The notes below the pieces were generated by a model that saw nothing but the letters and a program-made list of their open reading frames with translations, ran no database searches and was not told the DNA's origin. A stretch of 64,000 bases of DNA, taken from positions 46,298,395 to 46,362,394 of the forward strand of contig CM046453.1 in the NCBI GenBank assembly GCA_025506515.1. Direction: 5' to 3'. A program made the position numbers and the translations under genes. Shown one piece after another: positions 1 through 10,971 of the stretch (position 1 is the stretch's first letter; each line of letters opens with the position of its first letter). The DNA comes from Flaveria trinervia. Lineage: Eukaryota > Streptophyta > Magnoliopsida > Asterales > Asteraceae.

Positions 1-719
1 AAAACAACATATATGAAACTACCTTTGTAGAGCTGTAAAAAACGTGTGATTTGATGAAGATGATGATGTTCTTGAACGACCTAAACACCAAGGAGAGGTT
101 TCCTCAAGCTTCCATACCCACAAGCATCAAGCAAAGCACCTTTTTGCTAGGATTTGTACACCAAAGGCAACCCAAAGAAGCTGCTGAAACACCTTTCAAC
201 CATGAATCTCTCTTCCAAAAGAGTTTAGTTCTTGTGGTTTTTGGATGCAAGAGAGAGAGAGAAGTGTGTGCACCTAGTTCATTAAGTGTTGTGTTCCAAG
301 ACAACAAAAGACCAACTCATAAAATGGGGTGGCCGAATGGCCTCTTCAAAATGGGTTTTCCCCGCAAAACTTAATCACCCATTTTGATAATGTTAACTAG
401 TCACTAGTTGAGTTATATAATTAACCTTTTAATTATATAACTCATACATTCCATTATTATTTGATGTTATTTAAGTAACTTAAATAACATTACAAACAAT
501 ACCCATGAACAAAATATCCCTATAAGTTGTTCAATCTTTTTTGCAACTTATTTAGAAAATCCATTTCTAAATTGGTGTATTTATTTAATTGCATGATCAT
601 ATCATCAATTAAATACTAACTGGTGTTTGCTAAGCTTGTTATTGGGTATGACCTGACTGGGATCATAACTTACTAACCACATAAATGTTCTATGTGTCTT
701 GGGCATAAAGAATCCAACA
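1..719 (-). repeat. Element A 3' LTR (left copy, truncated by window edge)
   Basis: Base 1 aligns with base 6261 of the right LTR, and the match continues to CCAACA at 714-719. About 186 bp of the LTR is off the left edge. The match includes the stretch after 20842, which proves that B interrupts the other copy. Small indels and substitutions separate the copies, so A is not recent. The reading frame at 51-374 is inside this LTR and is not a gene. Confidence 0.9.
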
Positions 720-1510
720 ATCACCCACTTGCACAAGATTCATAGAAGATTGATGCAAGCAGTAAATACCACCTAACAACGGTTTACTACCCTTAATACG
801 CATGAGTAAAAGCCATTCAATAACATCATCCCATTCAAGTATCCAACTTGAAATGATTTAGGTGAATCAATCATTTATCCTTTTGTTACAGATGTCATGT
901 TAAATCCAAGGACACAGAATGATCATTCCTTGTTGATTTAACTTAATCAGGCCTTAGACATCTTGCTCTCAACGAATAAGAGGTACAAATTCCATCTTGA
1001 CTACATATGTTTCTCACAATCACCTCATGTCACACATGAACTTAGCCTTATGTACTGTCCATTATTTCAGAGTAGTGAAGAACTAGCTCAAGGTATAACA
1101 TTCGGTGAATATCAAAACCCAATATGTGTCTCAGGTCGGAGGATACCAAATGATATTCGCCTATACTGAAATTTACTTATGATCAATCTAGAAGATTCCA
1201 TTTAGTAAAATTTGAGAAGCGGGTCAGTCCAATATTTGTATCCCACAAATATCTATGAACTTTGGCAGCAACCAATTGCTCTATATTCATGCCTTATTAA
1301 TATCCACCAATCCATGTTCATAATATTCTTACGTTCATATTTGTTCTCATAAACATGACCGACTACAGACACTTAGAATATTAAACATATTCATGGATGT
1401 ATACATGCTAAAAGCAACATAACTCAGAATATCACAAATATACGAAGGAGTTAAATATTACATTGTTTAGAACTTTTAAATACTAAACAGATCAATTCCA
1501 ATCACTAGAA
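720..1510 (-). other. Element A 3' untranslated region
   Basis: This is noncoding sequence between the end of RNase H and the 3' LTR. A weak purine-rich tract (minus strand AAGTGGGTGAT, 720-730) abuts the LTR and is the candidate polypurine tract. Nothing else recognisable was seen. Confidence 0.6.
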
Positions 1511-2790
1511 TATCGAAGTCCTAAGGCACAAGTATGACTTTCATGCTTTGCTCTTTCAAGGAGCTTCCTGAGTGGATCCGCAATGTTTTGATCAGTGTAA
1601 ACTTTACGAATAAATATCTTTCCCTATTCAACTCATCCCTTATGTAGTTGAGTCTCCGGTCAATGTGTCTAGTCTTTTGATGTGCACGGGGTTCCTTGAT
1701 TTGTGCAATCGCACCCTCATTATCACAAAAGATTTCTACGGGGTCTTGAATGGTAGAGACCACCCTAGATTGGCGATAAATTTCTTTATCCATGCAGCTT
1801 CTCTAATGAGGCGGCTATGTATTCGGATTCTATAGTGGGCAATTCTACCACGTCTTGTTTTGGACTCTTCCAGGACACTGTTCCTCAATTCAAAATGAAG
1901 ACATACCCCGATTTTGATCGAGAATCATCTCGACCAGTTTGGAAACTCGCATCCGTGTAACCCTTTACAACGAGTTCATCTTCATCCGATCCATATATTA
2001 GAAACATATCCTTAGTCCTCCTAAGGTATTTTAATATACTTTTAACAGCCATCCAATAACATATCCTTGTCATGCTTAACGCACATGACACGTCTGGTCT
2101 AGTGCATATCATTGCATACATCATAGATCCTATAGCAGATGCATATGGGATGTCCATCTTTCGATCTTGCTCATCTTTTGAGCTTGGACATTGAGATGTA
2201 CTCTATATTGTCCCTTTTCAAGATTTTATCAATATAGGCACTTTGGTTTAACCTATCAACTGCCTTGATCTATCCCTATAGATCTTTATTCCTAAAATAT
2301 AGGTGGCTTCACCAAGATCTTTTATGGAAAAACACTTCCAAGCCAAGTTTTAACACCTTCCATGGTGGAATATCATTTCCAAAAAGTAGTATGTCATCAA
2401 CATACAATACTAAGAATGTAATTGTGCTCCTACTAGCCTTTCTTATATACACAAGCCTCGTCAGCATTCTTCATCAAAACATTGATTCCAACTTCTCAAT
2501 GCTTGTTTCAATCCATAGATTGATCTCTTAAACTTGCATACATTATTAGGATGTTTTGGATTGACAAAAACATCAGGTTGAACCATATGGAGAGTCTCTT
2601 CAAGATGTCCATTAAGAAAAGTGGTTTTGACAAAACCATCATAGTCATAATATGTAGCTATGGAAAATAATATCCTAACTGACTTTAGCATTGCCACAGG
2701 TAAGAAAGTTTCATCATAATCAACCCCTTGAGTTTGAGTGAAACCTTTTGCTACAAGTCTTGCTTTGTAAGTATTCAAGTTTCCATGCAT
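1511..2790 (-). pseudogene. Element A pol: reverse transcriptase and RNase H, broken
   Basis: Minus-strand fragments read as copia RT followed by RNase H. RT begins near 2790 with KARLVAKGFTQTQGVDYDETF. The YVDD active site is encoded at 2393-2404. The first catalytic motif, normally DVK.AFLNG, reads FVKTTFLNG, so its Asp is lost. RNase H follows with GYTDASFQ (about 1955), CDNEGAIAQIK (about 1730) and a terminal YTDQNIADPL (about 1590-1610). Several frameshifts and stops separate these pieces. The gene would copy element RNA into DNA but cannot be functional here. Confidence 0.85.
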
Positions 2791-2799
2791 ATCCGTTTT

Positions 2800-3475
2800 C
2801 TACTTGAAACCCCACTTGCATCCAACCGGTTTGGAGTTAAGTGAAGGGTCAACCAATTCCCAAACTTGGTTGTCATACATGGATTGCATCTCTACGTTCA
2901 TGGCTTCCAGCCATTTGTCACAATCTGAATTGGACATTGCATCATGGTATGTAGTTGGCTCATCAGAGTCAACCACATAGCATCCATTCATGAAAAATCC
3001 ATATCTTTTAGGTGGAATGCTAACCCTACTAGATGTGCGAACGTTTTGTGTGTATACATCATCCTCTTGATCATCATCAACAACTTCATGTTCATTGCTA
3101 GTGTCAACCAAATGTGTATCGCCTTGTGGATCTTGATCCTCATCAAATTTCGCTATTCTATATGCTATTCCTTAAATAAGGAACTTAGCTTCCAAGAACT
3201 CTGCCTTTCGAGCAATAAATACTTTTTACTCTATTGGATCAAAGAAATAGTATCCTATATAGTCTTTGGGATATCCAACAAATATACACTTAGTGGATCG
3301 ACTTTCCAACTTGTTTTGGGTGTTTAGCTTAACATAAGCTTTACAACCCCATACTTTTATATATGATAGCGATGGAACTCTTCCATGCCATATTTCAAAT
3401 GGTGTCGAATCCACTTTCTTGGTCGGGGCCATATTCAAAATACGAGCTGCGGAGAGCAATGCGGAACCCTAAAGG
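2800..3475 (-). pseudogene. Element A integrase C-terminus and linker, catalytic core deleted
   Basis: The minus-strand frame at 3226-3459 reads as the end of a copia integrase (TPFEIWHGRVPSLSYIKVWG, then FVGYPKD). It is followed at 2800-3111 by the acidic linker to RT (SSRVSIPPKRYGF, VWELVDP). The zinc-binding HHCC part and the D,D,E catalytic core that should precede it are absent. Only about 100 bp separates this fragment from protease-like sequence, where more than 1 kb is normal. This is an internal deletion, so the copy could not integrate by its own enzyme. Confidence 0.8.
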
Positions 3476-4634
3476 ACAACTTCCAAACAATTTGAAAGTT
3501 TCAAAATATAGTCTCCTTGGGCTTTGACATCAACTTTTCCTCCGTTGCCCATGAAGAGACTTATGTCTCCCCTTTTGAAGTGCTTATTTCTTTTGAACCC
3601 CTGTAACAAATTGCAAATGTGAGTTCCACATCCGGTAACCAATACTCATGTGTTTGGAGAAATAACATTTATACCAATATGAATCATGAAAGTTGTACCT
3701 GAGGTTTTCCGAGCATCCCCCTTGTTTCTCAACTCTTTGTGATAGGTTGGACAATTCCTTTTCCAATGTCCTATCTCACCACACTCAAATCATGGATCGT
3801 TCTCTATTACCTTAGGCTTTTGGAGATCCTTCTTTAGCCTTCCCTTTCCCTTTTCCTTGATGTACCCTTTTCCGTTGGCAACATTTTCTTCGGAACGGGG
3901 TATGGCCTTTTCTTGTTGCCTCCCTCATTGATCCAGAGAACAGGTTGAACCTTTCTACCCATCCCCGCCTTGGCGGTTTTGAGCATTGCGTGAAGCTCAC
4001 CAATGCTCTTGTCCCACCCATTCATATTCTTGTCCCACCCATTCATATTGTTATTCATTATGAACGTCTCAAACCTTTTAGTTAGGCCATTAAGGATCAA
4101 ATCCGTGGCAAGCTCCTTTGAGACAGGGCAATTAAGCCTCTCGAGGCGATCAACATAGCTTTTCATCTTAGGAACATAATATGATACCGATTGGGTTTCT
4201 TCCATGTGACACGCATCAAGCACTCGAACCGTTTTAAAGCGCTAGAACCATTTCGAAGCGCTCTACCCTATCTTGTTGAAAGAACATTTCCTTCAAATGG
4301 GTAATCATGTCATATGCCCCATGATGCTCCAAGTCCCTTTAGAGTTCAGGAATCATAGTTCCTAAAATGAGGCAGGAAACCTGCATGGAATCCTTAGTAT
4401 ACTGAAGCCACTCGTATAGGCCTCAACATCCTCGGGGTCGGGTTGGTCAGGAATGGGATCATCAAGGACATTGGCCTTTTTCGCTTGCTTGAGAACAATT
4501 CTCAAGTTTTGAAACCAGTCCATAAAGTTGTTATGGTTAAGATGATCCCTTTCTAAGATGGTTCTCAGCGTTAGGGTATGGACGGTCGGGGTGGTAGCAT
4601 TATTGTTTGCGGCCATTTCTACAACAAAGTTCAT
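3476..4634 (-). pseudogene. Element A gag and remnant protease
   Basis: Gag starts at 4634 (MNFVVEMAANNNATT). It continues through a frameshift to the capsid-like part (YVDRLERLNCPVSKELATDLILNGL, about 4120-4160) and a basic tail. The CCHC zinc knuckle near 3750-3795 reads FECGEIGHWKRNC, but the codon for its first Cys is TGA. The protease motif near 3620-3645 reads LVTGCGTHIC. The catalytic Asp codon is GTT (Val) at 3637-3639. A 21-bp tandem duplication at about 4010-4050 duplicates the residues MNGWDKN. The protease breaks off near 3480 at the deletion described for integrase. Confidence 0.8.
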
Positions 4635-6058
4635 ATTAGTATTTTTGAAATATTACATTTTAATCATTAATACCTTTCCATGTCTCATAGACAATTAATA
4701 ATTAAAATCTAGATTCCAATGTAACATTTAAATGATGATTAGGTGACCTTTATCCAATTATTTAAATTAACAAGGTAGTCAACATTTGACAATTGCAACC
4801 TATTGCAACTTCTAGCTTTATGGGATTTGTTAAAGATCTTATGTTTAGTCGGCATGTAAATTCCCATCAACACAATTGTACGCCATGCTTCGGTGACCCT
4901 ATGCACTTGGGTTCCAATTCAAGTCATCCTACTTACACACATGTGTGAGTTTACACATACAAGTGGTTAGGTGACCTTTATCCCACAAATATGCTAAGCC
5001 CACCTCAAACACACAAGCTCCCTAAAAGTGGTTAGGTGACCTTTATCCCACAATTAGTTCTCAAGTGATTCGAGTGTCGTGTAAAAGGATGGTGTTAAAC
5101 TTGTTTCCAAGGGATTTTAGTTTTCATCAATTCTAGTTTTGAAAACTCTATGTACCTTGTATTTGCATGCTTTCAAATACATGGCACCCTATGGTTCTCT
5201 TTTAGTAAAAACCCCTTTTATTAAAATCATTAATCCTTTCAATAACCTTTTATGAGTCACTTAATGATTAGGAACCATAAATTTTTAGCATGTTATGTTT
5301 GTTAATAAGTTTGTTATGGACATCCAACTATCAAACAACCATCATATAACAAACAACGAAACAAGCATAATCAAACAATCACAAGTGCATAACCATAGCC
5401 ACTAAGTTAACCACACTTGTTTGCCATCACAAGTGTTGTCATTTGGTCATTCCTAAGGGTTAAACACAACAAAAGAGATAGGATCTCCAAAGACCCCCAC
5501 TTGAATTTGAATCCAAATGCTTCAAGTTCTTCTCTTTGTTCCTTTCCTTTGTGCTTCCATCTTCTGAATCTTTTACAAAATTTATATCCTAATACACATT
5601 TTCTAATAAAAGAAAATAAACCTAATCTATTTATAACATCACCATTGAATGAATAAATAAAATACATCCAAATACAAGAACAAAAAAAATAATATTACAA
5701 CCCATTTTGAATGAAATCAACCAAAACAAACATACAACCAAACAACCAAAGTAACACAAGGTCAAGGCAAGGTTATGCACCAATATGAAACAACATATAC
5801 AACATCCAAGAACCAAAATAAATCCCTATTTAAACCAAAATTTTCAGCCAACATAAACCAAGAATTTAGGGTCTTTGTCCATACAAAATATAATAAACCA
5901 TTTGACATCTTTCTTTCAAGGTTTAATCATAAGCAAGAAAGAAATAACCTTGAAAGATTGGGGATTCATCACATCATCACAAAACAGCCCCTATTAGGTT
6001 GTTAAAGCCCGATAAAAACAATTTTACAAGGACAAAAGAAGCTAGTCATCCACATATC
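4635..6058 (-). other. Element A 5' leader with a repeated GGTGACC-containing motif
   Basis: This is about 1.4 kb of noncoding sequence between the primer site and gag. The motif GTTAGGTGACCTTTATCC occurs at about 4968-4987 and 5029-5048, inside a longer, nearly identical stretch, and a diverged copy lies at about 4739-4757. Short reading frames here (5407-6005) have no recognisable content on either strand. Confidence 0.6.
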
Positions 6059-6061
6059 CGA

Positions 6062-6073
6062 CTCTAGATGCCA
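6062..6073 (-). promoter_or_regulatory. Element A primer binding site, degenerate tRNA-iMet type
   Basis: On the minus strand TGGCATCTAGAG directly follows the 5' LTR, which begins at 6075 on the plus strand. It resembles TGGTATCAGAGC, the complement of the 3' end of initiator tRNA-Met, with several mismatches. Confidence 0.6.
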
Positions 6074-6074
6074 A

Positions 6075-6372
6075 TGTTGGGTTTGTTAGACCATTATCAA
6101 AGTTGTTTAACCATTTAGACATGAAAAACACAGCGGAATGAAACCTTAATATTATGTTTTCTAAACTGAAAATTAAGGCATAATACATAGCAATAACAAA
6201 CCCATGAACATAGGATCAAGTATATGTGAATCAACTAGCTATCAAGATGAAATAACAACCAAAACAACACATATGAAACTACTTTGTAGAGCAGTCAAAA
6301 ACATGTGATTTGATGAAGATGATGATGTTCTTGAATGACCTAAACACCAAGGAGAGATGTCCTCAAGCTTCC
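6075..6372 (-). repeat. Element A 5' LTR, first part (before the B insertion)
   Basis: The LTR starts with TGTTGG at 6075 and breaks at 6372, where element B begins. It resumes at 20842. Without B and its 5-bp duplication the LTR is about 896 bp. Confidence 0.9.
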
Positions 6373-6686
6373 TGTTAAGTGCTCTAAGAAAATTTAACAT
6401 GCTGTCTTTAGTTGTCTTTTGATATTTTGTAATAGTATAGGGACTATTTCTGTAATTTTTAGTTCCTTACTTTGTGTTTTGAGTATAAATAGCTTAGATT
6501 TGCAGATAGATAAAAAAAACGAATACACAAGATATTCGAATATGTTTTTCATGTTTGTAATTGTCATAGCTTGATATGAATGAAAACTTGAATTTTATCT
6601 ATATCTTGTTTTGATTTGATTACTTTCTGTGAATTTCATTGAATTGTGTTACAAATCATCACAGATATATTCATTTGATCCTATCA
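6373..6686 (+). repeat. Element B 5' LTR with promoter
   Basis: The LTR runs from TGTTAAGTGC to CCTATCA. It is short for its group. A TATA box, TATAAATAG, lies at 6484-6492 and is the likely promoter of the genomic RNA. No repeat array precedes it, unlike the LTRs of D and E. Confidence 0.92.
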
Positions 6687-6688
6687 AA

Positions 6689-6700
6689 TGGTATTAGAGC
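6689..6700 (+). promoter_or_regulatory. Element B primer binding site (tRNA-iMet)
   Basis: TGGTATTAGAGC lies 2 bp after the 5' LTR. It is one mismatch from TGGTATCAGAGC, the complement of the 3' end of plant initiator tRNA-Met, which primes minus-strand DNA synthesis. Confidence 0.9.
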
Positions 6701-7517
6701 TGTTGGTAAGCTGTTAGTGATTGATTTTCGTTTTAAGTTCATCGAATTTGAAAACCTAAAATCTCACTGAATCTGTGATTGAGATACAATTCAAGTGAAA
6801 ATTTGTGAATTTCAGTTGTGTTTCATCATTAGAAACATGATTTGAATCAGTACATCAAATTCAAGTAAATTGTTGAATTTGTTGTTCGAAAATGTCTTGA
6901 AGTTTCGATCTGAAATTTCAAAAATTGAGTGATTTGTTATTGAAATTGAAGAAATTGATATTAAGAAGAATATTTATCGGCATAAAACTCGTCTAATTGA
7001 AAAGTTTCAATCGAATTCATCAACATTTGAAGAATTCAGAAGATTTGAGTTTGTTACATTCATTTGAAGATGATGAATGTGTCGCATGAGCTGAGATTGA
7101 CTGAATGTCTAAGTGTTAGACGCATTAACACTGTGTAGACGTTTTCAGTTCAGACGTTTGATCACTATTCGAGTGTCTAGACGTATCATTGTTGAGAAGT
7201 TTTTGAACTGTTTAGACGTTTGATAACTGTGTAGGCGCATCAACACTGTGCAGACGCATCAACACTGTGTATACGCATCATAACTGTTCAGACGTTTTAC
7301 AACTGTTCAGACGCATCAATTTTAGTCGTCATGGAAAATTTTTCTAAGGCATTCCCTTAGACGTTTCTCAACTTAGACGCATCAACTGTTGAGACGTTTG
7401 AGTACTGTTCAGATGTTTTAACCTTGATACTTAGAATTTTTTTTTAGAAAATTCTTTGAAAAAGTTTTTCAAATTTTTTTAAATTCAAATATATAAGAAA
7501 ACAACAAAAATATAAGA
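6701..7517 (+). other. Element B leader with an array of GACGCATCAACACTG-type repeats
   Basis: This is an untranslated leader before gag. From about 7080 to 7430 it holds at least ten degenerate copies of a motif like CAGACGCATCAACACTGT or CAGACGTTT. The spacer upstream of ORF3 (15865-16262) holds the same motif mostly in the opposite orientation. Confidence 0.75.
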
Positions 7518-10500
7518 ATGGTAAAATCAGAAGATTCTGAAAACAGAGTTCCAAAACTTAAAAATAGAGCTGATTTCAAAAATTGGTCTCTTAGACTAAA
7601 ACAACATTTTAATCTCATTGATACTGATCTCTGGAAATCTATAGATAAAGGACCATACATTCCTTTAATAACTGATGGACCAGACAGAGGATTTGTGTAT
7701 ACTAAAGATTCTCCAGAACCTTATGAAGATGATGATATTCAAGGAGATGATCTGAAAAGAGTTAAGAATGGTATTAAAGCCTATTCATTGATGTGTAAAG
7801 GACTACCTTTGGAAGTTCTTACAAGGCTTGATGCATATCAAACTGTATATACACTATATAAAGCATTGAAGATCATTTGTGAAGGCGGTAAAGAGATTCA
7901 AATTTAAAGAAACAAACGCTTAAAAGACAATTAGAATTATTTCAACATTTGTCTGGAGAGACAATAAATCAAATGATGAATAGATTTGTTCAACTCATAA
8001 CTGAGATGTCAACAGCTGGTATCAAACCTGATCTTGAAGATTTAAATCTCAAACTACTCAATGTTTTACCATCTTCATGGAAACAAACTGTAACACTACT
8101 AAAGCATACTGAGAAGTTTCCAATGGATCTAGATCTTCTTATTGCAAACATAGAATCAGTGGAGATTGATGAAAGCTCAAGGAACAATGATAGAGCAGCA
8201 TCAATGTCTCATATCAGTTTGTTGCTTCACCTACAACCACCATAGAAAATGCATTCATGGCAAAGAATGAGAAAAGTCCTGAAGAAGAAGGAGACTGTTT
8301 GTAGGAGCAGGATTTCTCACTGACTCATCATTACCAGCGCACCTGCATATACAGCTCAGTCTCATTCTCAATCTCCTCCTAAACCATAGTCACAATCATC
8401 AAATATTCAGACAGAGACTTCTTCATCATCTAACTCTGCTAAATCTTGCAAAGTTAAAGAATGATTAACATCCTATTAGAGAATGAAGAGTCCAAAACTG
8501 CATTTACTGCTTTTATGGCCAGCTCTCAAGCATATCAAGGTAGCCATTAACTCAACTAGATTTGTGTTTACATGATTTATTTGAGATGGATCCTGAAGAT
8601 GTTAAAGAGATGGACCTGAACTGGCAGATGGTGATGATGCTTACAGGACTAAAAAACATTCTTATGTCAACAACAAATACAAGCCTAGTGCAAACAAGAC
8701 TATTGGATTTGACAAGTCAAAAGCTAGATGTTTCAACTGCAACAGTTATGGACACTTTTCAAGAGAATGCAAAGCTCCAAGGAATAATGGAGGAGGTGCT
8801 CATTCAAGCACAAATAATCAAAGGTTTCAACAAGCTCAAAAGACTTTTCAAAAGCCTTATCAAAGTCTTCCTATGTTAGAGCTTAAAGATTAAACCAAAT
8901 CATCTGATGAAACAAAGAAAGCACTAGTAGTCAACATAAAAGATGGATATGATTGGAGTGCATATACAGATCAATTTACAAATGACTTAACATCAAGTTT
9001 GTCTCTTATTGCAGAAATTCAAGAGGAAGATTGGTCAAAAAAAAATGACCCAAAAGTGGAAAGTGATGAAGAGGAAGATAACTATGATTGGAGTGATATG
9101 TTTGATCCTAAAGAGGATACAGAGGAAGTAGCTCTAATGGTTCAGTCTGATCAACCAAAGGTTAAATCTTCTACTTCATCATCTGAAACCACAATTCCAA
9201 AATTTCCTAAAATACCATCAAAAGTAAGAGAAAAGCTTTGCACCAAATCATGCTTTGAACATGTTGAACACTACAGAAACTATTCATTCAAAATCTGTGA
9301 AAAGCTAAAACAAGAGGAATCTATGCATAATGAACTTAAATCTGATCATAAAACTGCAGATCAAAAGATTATCTCTCTTCAAAATTCATGGACTAAAACA
9401 ATCAAAGATTTAGAAATTGTTACAAAACAACTAGAAGAGATGACCCAGAATCTTGAAGAAGAGAAAATAGCACATGCTACTCAAATTGATCTAGCAAAAG
9501 TAAAAAGTTCAAAACTGATAGTAGACAAACTAATCAGGAAAGGAAAATAAATAAAAAGCAGATTAGGTTTCACTCGAACCTATGCCTGAATCTATCACAA
9601 ACACACTACTAGATAATTTCAACACTCATGATCATTCACCTGAAAAAAGCAAAGCATAAAGCCTTTCAGATCAAAACCAAGAATGTAGAAGAAGAAAAGA
9701 AAATGTCCAAGTTTTGTTGAAAAAGATCAAGAAAAAATCAAAAATGGACATCTAATCAAGATAAAATCATATGAACCAAAAAAACCAAAACAAAATATCT
9801 CTTCTGATCAAATTCATAATGTAATAGAAGAAGTTAGAGTTCAAAACAAGGATAAACAACAGATAGGAACATCAGAAGATTCAAACACCATCAACATGAA
9901 ACAATTTCAATCAGAAAAGGAATCTTCTCTCATAATGTTCAATCTGATAATAAACCAAGCTCTTCTAAATCTAAGAATCAAAGAAGAAGAAGAAATCTGC
10001 AAAAGCAACATCTGAACAAAACAAAAGTTCAAAAATTTGATTAAAGCAACAATTCAAACATCGAAAATAAAACCAATAAATTTGTGTCAGCAGGTATGTT
10101 AAATATGAATTCTCTTTCAAATAATAAAGCAAATGTTATGAACAAATCAAACTCTGATCTGAAATCTAGTTCCAATTCAAAGACTTCCAGTGTAGCGAAA
10201 AGATTTGTTTCTAATACATTCAAGAAGGAAGTTCATGTTAAACAAATGAACAATAATCTGACACTAAATCAAACTGTGAAAAATGAAAGACAACAGCTTA
10301 ACTATATGACACCAAAATCAAACATTATGTCATTGTCAAAAGTTAACAAAAAGTTGTTCTTAACACCACAAAAGTATGAAAAATCACAATACTGCTGAGT
10401 GCTACTTCAACAAGTACTGTCACATATGTGACATGAGAAATCATTTGATAACAGATTGTTATTATAACAAATATTGTACTTGTTGTGATGAAAAGACTCA

Positions 10501-10960
10501 CAACACTGCAGATTGTTACTTTAGAAATAGATCTCTCACTAGAAACTTTGCAAAATCAAACATGAGCAAAGGATGTGCTAATCCACAGTATTTGAGAAAT
10601 CAAAATAATGGATTTCAAAGAGACATTAATCAACCTAATGTAGGTTTGAGATTTTTTCTAAGAACAACTATATGAGTTCCAAACATAACATGCAACAACA
10701 CTTTATACCAAGATCTGTAAGGATGACTAATAAAAATGTTGAACATCAATACATTTCAAAAGATGATCAATCAAATGGTATGAATGTTCACAAAAATAAA
10801 TCAAACAATTTTCAGAATAAAATTGGTAAATTCATCAAAAATAGACCTGATCTGAATAATCTCCATTATAAACAATTTACATTGTTGATAAATTTGGAAA
10901 GCCCAAGACCATTTCGGCTTGGGTAGATATTTCAACTTAACTTTTTTGTAGTGTAGGTAC
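7518..10960 (+). pseudogene. Element B gag, long form with several zinc knuckles, broken
   Basis: Gag starts at ATG 7518 (MVKSEDSENRVPKL). It covers a UBN2/copia-type capsid region (FKNWSLRLKQHFNL, then MNRFVQLITEM and LLNVLPSSWK to about 8180). The first CCHC knuckle, CFNCNSYGHFSREC, lies at 8734-8776. An acidic and coiled-coil region follows at 8999-9550 (183 aa, many Glu/Lys). Two tandem knuckles at about 10430-10520 read CHICDMRNHLITDC and CTCCDEKTHNTADC, each a perfect C-X2-C-X4-H-X4-C. Frameshifts and stops lie near 7910, 8250, 8890 and 9550-10080. The length, about 1.1 k codons, is large for copia gag. The product would package element RNA in particles. Confidence 0.8.
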
Positions 10961-10971
10961 GCCCAAAAAGA

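Noticed and set aside
51..374. Open frame of 107 codons on the plus strand
   Set aside because: It lies wholly inside the LTR of element A, is repeated in the other LTR, and has no recognisable domain.
5407..6005. Several small frames on both strands in the A leader
   Set aside because: They lie in the AT-rich untranslated leader and have no domain or conserved counterpart.
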